From SZUA-547 sp963669315 (GTDB lineage: Bacteria; Pseudomonadota; Alphaproteobacteria; Rhodobacterales; Rhodobacteraceae), in NCBI GenBank assembly GCA_963669315.1, contig OY770021.1, positions 3,410,001-3,474,000 of the forward strand: a DNA stretch of 64,000 nt, read 5' to 3'. Under the pieces are notes generated by a model. It had not been told where the DNA came from. It worked only from the letters and a program-made list of their open reading frames with translations, and did not search any database. Below are positions 11,141 to 20,671 of the stretch, in pieces. Position 1 is the stretch's first letter. Each line of letters opens with the position of its first letter. Position numbers and translations under genes: made by a program.

Positions 11141-11530
11141 ATGGCCGAGGATCTGCACCGCGCCGCGCTGACCGCACGAGAGGCGGCCTACGCTCCCTAT
11201 TCCAGTTTTCCGGTTGGGGCTGCTCTGCGCACCGCGTCGGGCGCGATATTCGCTGGCTGCAATGCGGAGAACGCCAGTTATCCCGAAGGATGGTGCGCGG
11301 AAACCGCCGCCATCGCGGCGATGGTCGCGGCGGGTGAGTGTGAGATCGTCGAAGTATGCGTTGCCGCAGACTCAGAAACTCCGATCACCCCATGCGGAGG
11401 ATGCCGTCAGCGCCTCGCTGAGTTCGGCCAACCGGAAACCACCATTCACTCCAGCGACGCTTCGGGAATTCGCCAATCGTGGACTCTGGCAGAATTGTTA
11501 CCGGCCGCTTTCGAGTTCAAAGGGCCATGA
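11141..11530 (+). CDS. cdd: cytidine deaminase
   Basis: A 129-residue protein, the size of the small tetrameric cytidine deaminases that convert cytidine/deoxycytidine to uridine/deoxyuridine. Zinc-site motifs are present: CAE in PEGWCAETAAI and the PCGGC pair. The motif YSSFPVGAAL marks the N-terminal substrate region. The ATG at 11141 follows an AGGGGGAG site; longer frames starting at 11108 lack a better signal. It is the first gene of the nucleoside salvage operon, and its stop overlaps the punA start (ATGA). Confidence 0.93.
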   Translation: MAEDLHRAALTAREAAYAPYSSFPVGAALRTASGAIFAGCNAENASYPEGWCAETAAIAAMVAAGECEIVEVCVAADSETPITPCGGCRQRLAEFGQPETTIHSSDASGIRQSWTLAELLPAAFEFKGP

Positions 11531-12324
11531 ACGCGGCTGCCAGGCATATTCAAGACCGGGCCGGGACGGAGCCGATCCGACTGGGGATTGTGCTCGGTTC
11601 CGGTCTTGGCGGGCTCGTGGATAAGGTCGAAGACGCCGTACGCATCCCTTACGCCGAATTGCCGGGTTTTCCCGCGCCGGGCGTCTCGGGTCATGCCGGA
11701 GCGCTGTTGATCGGCCAAATTGGCGGCGCGCGCGTTGGGATGCTGGCGGGTCGCGCACATTACTATGAGAGCGGGAACGCGTCGGCGATGAAGGCGCCGA
11801 TTGAGGCGTTCGCGGCGCTTGGAGCAGAGGCGCTGGCGTTGTCCTGCGCGGCTGGCTCGACGCGGGAGGAAATGGGGCCGGGCGCGTTGATGGCGATCTC
11901 GGATCATATCAACCTCTCCGGCGCGAACCCTTTGATTGGCGCGGAAGGCGACGCGCGTTTCGTCAACATGACGGACGCCTACGATCCATCTCTTCGAGCG
12001 CGACTGGGTGCTATCGCGAACGATCAGGGCCTGACGCTCAGCGAGGGGGTCTATGCATGGTTTTCCGGCCCGAGTTTCGAGACGCCCGCCGAAATTCGCT
12101 TGGTTCGGTCGATGGGCGCAGACGCAGTTGGCATGTCCACGGCGCCCGAGGCGATTTTGGGCCGGTATTTTGGCTTGAATGTCGCCGCAGTCGCCGTCAT
12201 CACCAATCTGGCGGCCGGTATGAAAGACGCGGAATTGGGCCACGATCAGACCAAGATCGAAGCGGCGAAAGCGGCGGCGCGCTTTCAGACGCTGATGATC
12301 GCATTTGCAGAGAGTTTCGCATGA
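11527..12324 (+). CDS. punA: purine nucleoside phosphorylase
   Basis: 265 residues. It phosphorolyses purine nucleosides to base and (deoxy)ribose 1-phosphate. The phosphate-binding motif IVLGSGLGG is near the N-terminus, and WFSGPSFETPAEIR and GMSTAPE are typical of the trimeric PNP family (PNP/MTAP superfamily). The ATG at 11527 overlaps the cdd stop and sits behind AAAGGG. The product feeds deoB and deoC encoded downstream. The symbol xapA is also used for this class. Confidence 0.92.
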   Translation: MNAAARHIQDRAGTEPIRLGIVLGSGLGGLVDKVEDAVRIPYAELPGFPAPGVSGHAGALLIGQIGGARVGMLAGRAHYYESGNASAMKAPIEAFAALGAEALALSCAAGSTREEMGPGALMAISDHINLSGANPLIGAEGDARFVNMTDAYDPSLRARLGAIANDQGLTLSEGVYAWFSGPSFETPAEIRLVRSMGADAVGMSTAPEAILGRYFGLNVAAVAVITNLAAGMKDAELGHDQTKIEAAKAAARFQTLMIAFAESFA

Positions 12325-13067
12325 ACGAGATGAGCAAGCGTGAAATTGCAACGCGCGCCCTGAATTCCTTGGATCTGACAAATCTGGATGACGACTGCAC
12401 GCAAGAGGATGTGGAGCGGCTGATCAATCGTGCGTTCACGCCCCATGGACCGGTGGCGGCGATCTGTATTTGGCCTCGTTTCGTGAAGGCGGCGAAGGAA
12501 GCTCTGGCTGATCGTCAGATGCCGATCTGCACGGTTGTGAACTTTCCACGGGGCGGAACGGACACATCAGCTGTGGTGGAGGAGACGACCCAAGCGTTGG
12601 CGGATGGCGCGGATGAGATCGATCTGGTGGCGCCTTATCGTCGCTTGTTGACTGGCCGACCGGAGGATATGCGCGCGATGATCGAACGCATTCGGACGGT
12701 TTGTGGATCGGCGAAGCTGAAAGTCATCCTGGAGACCGCGGTTCTGGCTGACCGAGACGTGATCCGGCAGGCTGCTGACATCGCCATCGCGGGTGGCGCG
12801 GATTTCGTGAAGACCTGCACCGGCAAGGTTCCGGGCAAGGCCACGGTCAGCGCGTCTCGCGCGATCCTTCGGTCCATCCACGAATCCGATCAATCCGATC
12901 GCGCGGTGGGGCTGAAGGTTTCGGGCGGCATCCGAACGGTTGAGGATGCTGAGCGGCATTTGGCGGTCGCCGCCGATATCATGGGAGATGGTTGGGCGAC
13001 GCCAGAAACCTTTCGCTTTGGCGCCAGCGGGTTGCTGGACGATCTATTGCAAACGTTAAACGAATGA
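12321..13067 (+). CDS. deoC: deoxyribose-phosphate aldolase
   Basis: 248 residues. It cleaves deoxyribose 5-phosphate to glyceraldehyde 3-phosphate and acetaldehyde through a Schiff base. The lysine-bearing motif ADFVKTCTGK (family DFVKTSTG) is present, with GLKVSGGIRT for the second active-site lysine. The start at 12321 overlaps the punA stop (ATGA); a second in-frame ATG lies at 12330. It is the third gene of the operon and takes the deoxyribose 5-phosphate made by DeoB. Confidence 0.94.
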   Translation: MNEMSKREIATRALNSLDLTNLDDDCTQEDVERLINRAFTPHGPVAAICIWPRFVKAAKEALADRQMPICTVVNFPRGGTDTSAVVEETTQALADGADEIDLVAPYRRLLTGRPEDMRAMIERIRTVCGSAKLKVILETAVLADRDVIRQAADIAIAGGADFVKTCTGKVPGKATVSASRAILRSIHESDQSDRAVGLKVSGGIRTVEDAERHLAVAADIMGDGWATPETFRFGASGLLDDLLQTLNE

Positions 13068-13079
13068 GCGGCGCATCTG

Positions 13080-14396
13080 ATGCTGACGGCTGAGGTCATT
13101 CGCAAGAAACGAGATGGAGAGGCCCTGACGGCGGCTGAAATCACGCATCTGATTTCCGGACTGACGGGCGGATCCGTCTCCGAAGGGCAGGCGGCGGCCT
13201 TCGCGATGGCGACGCTGCTGCGCCGGATGAACCTTGATGAGCGGGTCGCGTTGACCCTCGCGATGAGAGACTCGGGCAGCGTACTGGATTGGTCGGAACT
13301 GGATGGACCGGCGGTCGACAAGCACTCGACAGGCGGGATCGGCGACAATGTCTCTCTGGTTCTCGCGCCCGCGCTGGCGGCGTGCGGCGCATTCGTTCCG
13401 ATGATCTCGGGACGGGGGCTGGGTCATACTGGGGGCACGCTGGACAAGCTGGACTCCATTCCCGGCTATGTCAGCCAGCCGGATAGGCAAACGTTCCGGC
13501 GCGTCGTCGCGAGCGCCGGTTGCGCAATAATTGGACAGACCGCCGATCTCGCCCCGGCGGATAAGCGTCTTTACGCCATTCGTGACGTAACAGGGACGGT
13601 TGAGAGCGTGGACTTGATCACCGCGTCGATCCTGTCGAAGAAACTGGCGGCCGGGCTGGATGCGCTGGTTCTGGACGTCAAATGCGGATCAGGCGCGTTC
13701 ATGGCGACGCCCGAGGATGCGCGGGAACTGGCTGAAAGTCTGGTGAACGTGGCCAATGGCGCCGGGTGCAAAACCTCGGCGCTGATGACGGATATGAATG
13801 AGCCGCTGGCCTCGGCCGCCGGTAATGCGTTGGAGGTCTGGAACGCCTGCGCGTGTCTGACCGGGGATGAGGTCGACCCGCGCCTTTGGGACGTGACCCT
13901 TGCGCTTGGGGGGGAGGTCCTGTTCCTCGCCGGTCTGGTGGAAACCGTGGCGGAAGGCGTCGGCCGAATTGCTGAGGCGCTGCAGAATGGTCAGGCGGCG
14001 GAGCGATTTGGGCGGATGGTCTCGGAATTGGGCGGTCCAGCCGATTTCATGGAGAGATTTGGCGAATATTTACCGCGCGCGCCCGTGGTGCGAGACGTAT
14101 CGCCGGATCGGCAGGGCGTCGTGCAGGCGATCGACGCCAGGGCCATTGGCCTTGCCGTGATTGAGCTTGGCGGCGGGCGGAAAGTGCGCGCGGATCAGAT
14201 CGACTATTCGGTGGGGTTCGACCGGTTGGCGGGTGTTGGCGCGGTCGTGGATCGAGATTTCCCGCTGGCCCGTGTTCACGCCACAAGCGATGACGCCGCT
14301 GATCAGGCTGCAAAGGCGCTCGCCGCCGCCTATGTGATCGGAGACGACGCGCCTGCCGAACCGGAACTGGTCCTTAACAGGATTGGTGGGGCGTAA
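13080..14396 (+). CDS. deoA: thymidine phosphorylase
   Basis: 438 residues. It phosphorolyses thymidine (and deoxyuridine) to base and 2-deoxyribose 1-phosphate. The signature region is KHSTGGIGDNVSL followed by GRGLGHTGGTLDKL, typical of the thymidine/pyrimidine phosphorylase family, and the length is usual for DeoA. It starts 12 bases after deoC. With upp downstream, the operon can salvage both the sugar and the pyrimidine base. Confidence 0.95.
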   Translation: MLTAEVIRKKRDGEALTAAEITHLISGLTGGSVSEGQAAAFAMATLLRRMNLDERVALTLAMRDSGSVLDWSELDGPAVDKHSTGGIGDNVSLVLAPALAACGAFVPMISGRGLGHTGGTLDKLDSIPGYVSQPDRQTFRRVVASAGCAIIGQTADLAPADKRLYAIRDVTGTVESVDLITASILSKKLAAGLDALVLDVKCGSGAFMATPEDARELAESLVNVANGAGCKTSALMTDMNEPLASAAGNALEVWNACACLTGDEVDPRLWDVTLALGGEVLFLAGLVETVAEGVGRIAEALQNGQAAERFGRMVSELGGPADFMERFGEYLPRAPVVRDVSPDRQGVVQAIDARAIGLAVIELGGGRKVRADQIDYSVGFDRLAGVGAVVDRDFPLARVHATSDDAADQAAKALAAAYVIGDDAPAEPELVLNRIGGA

Positions 14397-14398
14397 AG

Positions 14399-15619
14399 AT
14401 GGCGCGGGCGTTTCTGTTTGTGATGGATTCCGTCGGCATTGGCGGCGCGCCCGACGCGGCCAGCTTTGGCGATGAGGGCGCCGACACTCTCGGCCATATC
14501 GCAAAGGCTTGCGCCGAGGGACGGGGCGACAGGCCGGGCCTTCGTAGCGGGCCTATTCGTCTTCCCAATCTGACAGCGATGGGACTGGGGCAGGCCGCCG
14601 CGCTGGCCACGGGTTGCGTTCCGCCGGGATTGGAAGGCGCAGCAACGGCGCGTTTCGCCGCCGCATCGGAGGTGTCAAAAGGCAAGGATACCCCCTCAGG
14701 CCATTGGGAGATCGCAGGGCTGCCCGTGCCATTTGAGTGGGCGTATTTTCCGAATACTCGCCCGGCGTTTCCGTCGGAACTGACCCAACGTGTGATCGCC
14801 GCCGCGGGCCTTCCCGGCATTCTGGGCGACTGTCACGCGTCCGGCACCGAGATTATCGCCGAACTAGGGGAAGAGCATGTCAGGACCGGCAAACCAATTT
14901 GCTACACCTCTGTGGATAGCGTTTTTCAGATCGCGGCGCATGAGCAGGCGTTTGGGCTGGAGCGTCTCTATGAGCTCTGCGAGACTGTCTTTCGCCTGAC
15001 CGCGCCTATGCGTATCGGACGGGTCATCGCACGGCCCTTCGTAGGGACCAGCGCCTCTGATTTCACCCGAACCGCCAACCGGCGCGATTTCGCCATTCCG
15101 CCGCCCGAGCCAACTTTGTGCGACCGGGTGATAGATGGGGGCGAACGCGTGATCGGGATCGGAAAAATTGGCGATATCTTCGCTCATATGGGCGTCACAG
15201 AGGTTCGAAAAGGACAAAATGACGCCGAATTGTTTGAGGCTGCGCTGGGCGCGATGGAGGACGCAAAGGACGGTGATCTCGTCTTCGCAAATTTTGTCGA
15301 ATTTGATTCTCTCTATGGCCATCGTCGCGATACGCCGGGCTACGCCGCGGCTCTGGAGTGGTTCGACGGCTGTATTCCGCGCGCGGTCAGTAGGCTTCGG
15401 CCGGGCGATTTATTGATAGTGACAGCTGACCATGGCAACGACCCAACCTGGAGGGGCACGGATCACACCCGAGAACAGGCTCCCGTGCTGATCGCGGGTC
15501 CGGGCGTAGCGCCCGGTTCGGCTGGTTGTCGCAAAAGTTTCGCGGATATCGGCGAAACTGTCGCCGCGCATCTGGGGCTTACGCCGGGGACGCATGGCGC
15601 GGCGATTCCGTTGCGCTGA
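14399..15619 (+). CDS. deoB: phosphopentomutase
   Basis: 406 residues. It interconverts (deoxy)ribose 1-phosphate and 5-phosphate. Alkaline-phosphatase-superfamily metal motifs are visible: VMDSVGIGGAPDA at the N-terminus, a KDTPSGHWE segment and the C-terminal TADHGNDPTWRGTDHTRE. It begins two bases after the deoA stop. It links the phosphorylases (punA, deoA) to deoC. Confidence 0.95.
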   Translation: MARAFLFVMDSVGIGGAPDAASFGDEGADTLGHIAKACAEGRGDRPGLRSGPIRLPNLTAMGLGQAAALATGCVPPGLEGAATARFAAASEVSKGKDTPSGHWEIAGLPVPFEWAYFPNTRPAFPSELTQRVIAAAGLPGILGDCHASGTEIIAELGEEHVRTGKPICYTSVDSVFQIAAHEQAFGLERLYELCETVFRLTAPMRIGRVIARPFVGTSASDFTRTANRRDFAIPPPEPTLCDRVIDGGERVIGIGKIGDIFAHMGVTEVRKGQNDAELFEAALGAMEDAKDGDLVFANFVEFDSLYGHRRDTPGYAAALEWFDGCIPRAVSRLRPGDLLIVTADHGNDPTWRGTDHTREQAPVLIAGPGVAPGSAGCRKSFADIGETVAAHLGLTPGTHGAAIPLR

Positions 15620-15637
15620 CGCTAGGGAGCGACGGAT

Positions 15638-16639
15638 TTGACCGGTAATGGCTGGCGAGAGTTTCCCAAGATCGAACTGCACCTTCATCTGGAAGGCGCC
15701 GCGCCGCCAAACCTCACGCGAAAAATCGCCATAGAGAAGGGCGTTTCCGTGGATGGTTTGTTCGATGCGAACGGCACCTACGCATGGAGCGATTTCACAG
15801 AGTTTCTCGAAACGTATGATGCTGTCGCAGCGCTCTACAAAGGGCCGGATGAGGCTGCGCGATTGACGCAAGACGTTCTGCGAGAAGCGTCGAGCAATGG
15901 CCTGATATATCAAGAACTATTTCTGTCTCCCGATCATGCTTCGCCCGGTGAATTGGCCGATCAGGGCGCTTGGGGGGAATACTTGTTGGCGGTGAGCGAA
16001 GCCGCCGCGCGCGTGGAGGCCGAAACCGGGATCGTTGCTCGGTTCATTCCGCTTTGCGTACGGGGTTTAGGGCCGGAGCGCGCCCTCCGTGCGGCCGAAG
16101 TAGTGGCGAATGCGCCGCATCCCCGCGTGGTCGGTTGGGGTATGGCGGGCGATGAGCGGATGTTTCGGGTCGCCGAGTTTGCGCCGGCCTTTCAGATTGC
16201 CGCCGAGGCGGGGCTCCACCTGACCGCGCATGCCGGCGAGTTTTGCGGTCCCGAAAGCGTTCGCGCCGTGCTGGACGAATTGAAAGTTTCACGGGTTGGG
16301 CATGGCGTGCGCGCCGTCGAAGATCCAGCGATGGTTTCGCGTTTGGCGGACGAGGGCGTGACGCTTGAGGTCAATCCCGGATCGAATGTTTCGCTGCGCG
16401 TCTACAGGGACTGGGCCTCGCATCCGCTGCCTATGCTTCGCGAGGCGGGGGTGCGCGTGACGATCTCCACAGATGATCCGCCATTCTTTGGGACGGACAT
16501 GACGCGGGAGTTCGACATGGCCGAAAAGAGGTTCGGATTCAGCAAGGCGGAATTCCGGGAGATTACCCTGAACGCTTTGGATGCAACATTTTGCGATCCG
16601 GCGACTCGCGAGGCGTTGCGGGCAAGATTAGGCTTTTGA
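15638..16639 (+). CDS. add: adenosine deaminase
   Basis: 333 residues. It deaminates adenosine/deoxyadenosine to inosine/deoxyinosine. The metal motif HLHLEGA is at the N-terminus, with HAGE, GHGVRA and STDDPPFF further on, all typical of the adenosine deaminase family. The start appears to be TTG at 15638: AGGGAG lies about eight bases upstream and the nearby ATG at 15648 is out of frame. It supplies inosine for purine nucleoside phosphorylase in the same operon. Adenine deaminase is a closely related alternative. Confidence 0.9.
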   Translation: MTGNGWREFPKIELHLHLEGAAPPNLTRKIAIEKGVSVDGLFDANGTYAWSDFTEFLETYDAVAALYKGPDEAARLTQDVLREASSNGLIYQELFLSPDHASPGELADQGAWGEYLLAVSEAAARVEAETGIVARFIPLCVRGLGPERALRAAEVVANAPHPRVVGWGMAGDERMFRVAEFAPAFQIAAEAGLHLTAHAGEFCGPESVRAVLDELKVSRVGHGVRAVEDPAMVSRLADEGVTLEVNPGSNVSLRVYRDWASHPLPMLREAGVRVTISTDDPPFFGTDMTREFDMAEKRFGFSKAEFREITLNALDATFCDPATREALRARLGF

Positions 16640-16705
16640 ACGCTCGACGAGCGGACCGAACTCGGCCAAGATCAGGGTCAGTCCGCGCCAACATCCGAGC
16701 CTGTC

Positions 16706-17350
16706 ATGACAGATCCTTCGAGACCGCATCTCACCATCGTCGATCACCCTCTGGTGCAACACAAGCTGACAATTGCGAGAAAGACGACGACCTCCACCTC
16801 CGAGTTTCGCCGCCTGTTGCGAGAGATCAGCCTGCTGTTGGGCTATGAAGTCCTGCGGGATCTGCCGCTGGAGACGCGAACGATCGAGACGCCTCTGGAG
16901 ACGATGGAGGCGCCGGCGCTCGCGGGCAAGAAACTGGCGCTTATTTCGATTCTGCGCGCCGGCAATGGATTGCTTGACGGAATGCTGGAGCTTGTTCCCA
17001 GCGCGCGGGTCGGGTTCGTCGGCCTCTACCGCGACCCGGTCTCGCTGGAAGCGGTGCAGTATTATCTGAAGGTGCCGGCGGATCTTGGGGCCCGGCCGGT
17101 GGTCGCGGTCGATCCAATGCTGGCCACCGCCAACACCTCGGTTGCGGCCGTTGCGCGTCTGAAGGAGGCCGGGGCGAAGGACATTCGTTTCGCGTGTTTG
17201 CTGGCCGCGCCCGAAGGCGTTGAAAGGATGCGGCAGGCTCATCCCGATGTGCGCATCTTCACGGCGGCGCTGGATCGGCAACTGAACGAGAAAAGCTACA
17301 TCCTGCCGGGTCTCGGGGATGCAGGCGACCGGATGTTCGGCACCAAGTAG
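16706..17350 (+). CDS. upp: uracil phosphoribosyltransferase
   Basis: 214 residues. It converts uracil and PRPP to UMP. The uracil-binding C-terminal region YILPGLGDAGDRMFGT and the PRPP-site region VVAVDPMLATANTS are present (family usually DPMLATGxS, so the second small residue differs). No clear ribosome binding site precedes the ATG, though RHHT-type initial sequence and length agree with this start. It is the last gene of the nucleoside salvage operon. Confidence 0.94.
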   Translation: MTDPSRPHLTIVDHPLVQHKLTIARKTTTSTSEFRRLLREISLLLGYEVLRDLPLETRTIETPLETMEAPALAGKKLALISILRAGNGLLDGMLELVPSARVGFVGLYRDPVSLEAVQYYLKVPADLGARPVVAVDPMLATANTSVAAVARLKEAGAKDIRFACLLAAPEGVERMRQAHPDVRIFTAALDRQLNEKSYILPGLGDAGDRMFGTK

Positions 17351-17363
17351 GTCGCCAAGCCGA

Positions 17364-17398
17364 AACAAAAAAAGCGCCAGAGCCTGGGGCTCTGGCGC
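17364..17398 (-). terminator. rho-independent terminator (reverse strand)
   Basis: An 11-bp perfect stem (GCGCCAGAGCC 17374-17384 with GGCTCTGGCGC 17388-17398) and a 3-base loop are followed, reading the reverse strand, by a run of seven T. It fits termination of the reverse-strand transcript carrying the small ORF at 17445-17570. On the forward strand it follows upp but lacks a T-run, so it would be less efficient there. Confidence 0.75.
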
Positions 17399-17444
17399 AG
17401 ATCGGCTGCGGGTCTGGGGAGGAATCGACTCGCGACGATTTTTT

Positions 17445-17570
17445 TTAGCGGGCGCCCTGCAGGTTCGCGATGGCGACAGCAGCGGCGTCAGCCTGCCCAG
17501 GGGCGACCTTTGAACTGGTGACCTTGGTCTGCGCAAGCGAGGCGAACGTATCGAGCATGAGCGTAAGCAT
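17445..17570 (-). CDS. small hypothetical protein, 41 aa
   Basis: A short reverse-strand frame (start ATG at 17570, internal Met at 17558) reads MLTLMLDTFASLAQ..., ending IANLQGAR. It is not recognised. Support comes mainly from position: it ends about 45 bases before a strong rho-independent terminator on the same strand, between two forward-strand operons. The ribosome binding site is weak (GGGAAC). It could instead be part of a small RNA. Confidence 0.4.
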   Translation of the reverse strand: MLTLMLDTFASLAQTKVTSSKVAPGQADAAAVAIANLQGAR

Positions 17571-17772
17571 TGGGCTGTTCCCGGCTAATAGTGTGTCCTT
17601 CGATGGAGTGAATATAGCGACGGGACGGAATTTGTGCAGCGCACAAAATTGCAAACCCGCTATGCGTTGCGGTCATGTCGGGCGCGATACTCGCAACGCT
17701 ACGACGGCGCCTCACCCAATCGTCAGCGACGCGAGGCTGGCCGCGGTCCAAGCCGCGCGTTAAACCCGATCT

Positions 17773-19044
17773 ATGCAAGACTCGTCTCCACCAAATACCG
17801 CGCAAGGGCCATTGGCCGGCCTGAAAGTTCTTGATCTGTCTCGAATTCTGGCAGGGCCGACCTGCACGCAATTGTTGGGTGATCTGGGCGCGGACATTCT
17901 GAAGGTCGAACGGCCGGGCAGGGGCGACGATACGCGCGGCTGGGGTCCACCCTTCATGACGGATGAGGAGGGGCGAGAGACAACCGAGAGCGCCTACTAC
18001 CTCTGCTGTAACCGGAACAAGCGCTCGGTCGCGATTGATCTGACGAACGAGGGCGGGAGGGATTTGATCCGCCGCCTAGCATGCTGCGCGGATGTGGTGA
18101 TCGAGAATTTCAAGGTTGGCGATCTCGCCAAAAGGGGCCTCGATTACGAAAGCCTGTCGCGGGACAATCCCGGCCTGATCTATTGCTCAGTCACTGGATT
18201 TGGCCAAACCGGGCCGAAGGCCGCGCGCGCCGGATACGATTTCATGATTCAGGGCATGGGCGGGATCATGTCCATCACCGGCTTCCCGGATGAAGAAGGG
18301 GGCCGGCCGACCAAGGTCGGGGTCGGCATCGCAGATATCATGACGGGCATGTATGCGAGTTCCGCGATCCTGGCGGCCCTGCACGCTCGGGGTGGAACCG
18401 GGCGCGGCCAGTATATCGACCTTGCGCTCTTTGATTGCCAACTGGCGTGGCTCGCCAATCAAGGGCTCGCCTATATGACGGATGGCGAGGCGCCGGGTCG
18501 CCTAGGCAACGGGCACCCGACGATTGTTCCCTATGAGACGTTCGAGGCGGCGGATGGTCATTTCATTATCGCCGTCGGCAATGACAGCCAATTCTGCAAG
18601 TTTTGCGACATTCTTGGGCGGCCTGAGCTGGCTGAAGATGCGCGCTTTGCGCTGAACTCTGACCGGGTGCGCAACCGGCGCGAACTGGTTCCGATCATCA
18701 ACGATCTGACCCGCGCGCACGCCACGGCTGATTGGCTGGCGGCGTGCGAGGCGGAAAAAGTTCCCGCCGGGCCGGTGAACTCCATCCCGGAAGCGTTCGC
18801 GGACGCCCAGGCGGTGCATCGCGAGATGCGGATTTCTGTCCCGCATGAACTGGACGGGCGAGGCGCGGTGGACCTGATCGGCAATCCGATCAAGTTCTCC
18901 GATACGCCGGTGACCTATCGCCATGCGCCCCCAATGGCCGGGCAGCACACCGGCGTGGCGTTGGCTGAATGGCTAAATCTTTCGGAGGCCGAACTGGAGG
19001 TGCTTGAAGCGTCCGGCGCAATTGCGGGGGAGGTCGAGAGATGA
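17773..19044 (+). CDS. CaiB/BaiF family CoA-transferase
   Basis: 423 residues of the class III CoA-transferase family, which moves CoA between carboxylic acids through aspartyl-CoA intermediates. The N-terminus has LKVLDLSRILAGPTCTQLLG and GADILKVERP, and the region with the catalytic Asp is GYDFMIQGMGG. Its stop overlaps the start of a ThDP-dependent enzyme (ATGA), so both probably act in one pathway. The arrangement resembles formyl-CoA transferase/oxalyl-CoA decarboxylase pairs, but the substrate is not evident from sequence. Confidence 0.88.
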   Translation: MQDSSPPNTAQGPLAGLKVLDLSRILAGPTCTQLLGDLGADILKVERPGRGDDTRGWGPPFMTDEEGRETTESAYYLCCNRNKRSVAIDLTNEGGRDLIRRLACCADVVIENFKVGDLAKRGLDYESLSRDNPGLIYCSVTGFGQTGPKAARAGYDFMIQGMGGIMSITGFPDEEGGRPTKVGVGIADIMTGMYASSAILAALHARGGTGRGQYIDLALFDCQLAWLANQGLAYMTDGEAPGRLGNGHPTIVPYETFEAADGHFIIAVGNDSQFCKFCDILGRPELAEDARFALNSDRVRNRRELVPIINDLTRAHATADWLAACEAEKVPAGPVNSIPEAFADAQAVHREMRISVPHELDGRGAVDLIGNPIKFSDTPVTYRHAPPMAGQHTGVALAEWLNLSEAELEVLEASGAIAGEVER

Positions 19045-20660
19045 GCGAACGCGCGCGCACCGGCGCCGATGTGATCGCCGAGGTTCTGGCGGCGGCGGGA
19101 TGCAAACACGCATTCGGTTTGCCGGGCGGAGAGGTGCTGGCGCTGATGGAAGCGCTGGACCGGGCGGGCCTCAATTTCGTGCTGACCACGCATGAGAATT
19201 CGGGCGGGTTCATGGCCGAAGGGGCGTGGCACGCGAATGGCGCGCCGGGCGTTCTGCTGGCCACGATCGGGCCGGGCGTCGCCAATGCGGTGAATGTGAT
19301 CGCCAACGCCCAGCAGGATCGCGTGCCGCTTATTTTCCTTACGGGCTGCGTCGATGCGGCCGAGGCTGAGACGTACACACACCAGGTGTTCGACCATCAG
19401 GCGGTGCTGCGGCCCATCGTGAAAGCGAGCTTTCGGGCCGCCCCGGGCGCGATCGCGCCGATGATGGAGAAAGCTTTGCGCATCGCCACTGAGGGCCAGC
19501 CGGGCCCGGTTCATATCGATGTGCCTATCCGCGTCGCCGAGGGGGCGTCGGACGAAAGACCTCGCGCCTTGATTCACCCTTCGCCCGCAATGCCTGCGCC
19601 GGGGCCTGTCCTCGAGCGCGCGCGAGAGATGCTCGCCAAGGCGAAACGTCCGCTCGTAATTACCGGCGTGGACGCGGTGAATGAGGGCGCAGGCGCGAAT
19701 ATCGCCGGGTTCTGCCAATGTTTTGGCGTGCCGATGATCGCGACTTACAAAGCGAAAGGGCTGCTGCCCGAGGACGATCCGCTGGCGCTTGGCGGAGCCG
19801 GGCTGTCGCCAAAAGCCGACAGGGCGCTGATGCCGTTGATCGAGCGCGCCGATCTGGTGTTGTCGGTTGGGTATGACCCGATTGAGATGCGGACGGGGTG
19901 GCGTGAGCCTTGGTCGCGCGGCAAGAGCGTGATTGAGATTTCGCCAGTCCCACGTCTGCATTCAATGCATGGCGCAACCGTCGAGCTGGTCGGCGCAATC
20001 GCCCCGACGCTGGCGATTTTGACCATGGGGCTGGAGCCTGGGGACGTCTGGCCAGAGGCCGAGCCCTACGCGGTGCGGCAGGGGCTGAAGGCGGAGTTCG
20101 CGCCGAAACGAGATAGCTGGGGACCGGGTGTCGTCTTTGACACGCTTCGCAAAACCGTACCGCGCGGAACGCTGGCGACGGCGGATTCCGGTGCGCACCG
20201 CATTTTGCTGAGCCAGATGTGGGAGGTGTATGAGCCGCGCGGGCTGATGCAATCCTCGGGCCTCTGCACGATGGGCTGCGCGTTGCCTTTGGCGATGGGG
20301 CGAAAGCTGGCGCAGCCGGATCGTCCAATCATCGCCTTTGTCGGCGACGCCGGGCTTGAGATGGTTCTGGGCGAACTGGCCACGCTGCGCGATCTTGGTC
20401 TGCCGGTGATCGTCTGCGTGCTGGTGGATGAAAGCCTCGCGTTGATCGAGTTGAAGCAGCGCAACTCTCAGCGCGGCAATCTGGGTGTCGATTTCGGCGG
20501 GACGGATTGGCCCTCCGTCGCCAAGGCGATGGGCGGACAGGGCGTATGGATCGACGACGCCGGGACATTGGCGAAGGAGGCGAAGGCGGCTCTGTCGCGC
20601 GACACCTTCACCATCCTCGCGCCAAGGATCGGACGACGAGCCTATGACGGAAAGTTTTAG
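19041..20660 (+). CDS. thiamine diphosphate-dependent enzyme, acetolactate synthase-like
   Basis: 539 residues with the three-domain layout of the POX/AHAS superfamily. The catalytic Glu is in TTHENSGGFMAEG, the PYR domain starts GADVIAEVLAAAGC, and the central domain has GPVHIDVPIRVAEG. The cofactor motif is atypical: GDA in VGDAGLEM instead of GDG, and VD where NN is usual; the Asp can still coordinate the metal. The length is near oxalyl-CoA decarboxylase and acetolactate synthase. Coupling to the CoA-transferase suggests a decarboxylase or lyase acting on an acyl-CoA or keto acid, but the exact reaction is unknown. Confidence 0.8.
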   Translation: MSERARTGADVIAEVLAAAGCKHAFGLPGGEVLALMEALDRAGLNFVLTTHENSGGFMAEGAWHANGAPGVLLATIGPGVANAVNVIANAQQDRVPLIFLTGCVDAAEAETYTHQVFDHQAVLRPIVKASFRAAPGAIAPMMEKALRIATEGQPGPVHIDVPIRVAEGASDERPRALIHPSPAMPAPGPVLERAREMLAKAKRPLVITGVDAVNEGAGANIAGFCQCFGVPMIATYKAKGLLPEDDPLALGGAGLSPKADRALMPLIERADLVLSVGYDPIEMRTGWREPWSRGKSVIEISPVPRLHSMHGATVELVGAIAPTLAILTMGLEPGDVWPEAEPYAVRQGLKAEFAPKRDSWGPGVVFDTLRKTVPRGTLATADSGAHRILLSQMWEVYEPRGLMQSSGLCTMGCALPLAMGRKLAQPDRPIIAFVGDAGLEMVLGELATLRDLGLPVIVCVLVDESLALIELKQRNSQRGNLGVDFGGTDWPSVAKAMGGQGVWIDDAGTLAKEAKAALSRDTFTILAPRIGRRAYDGKF

Positions 20661-20671
20661 GCGCAGGTTCG

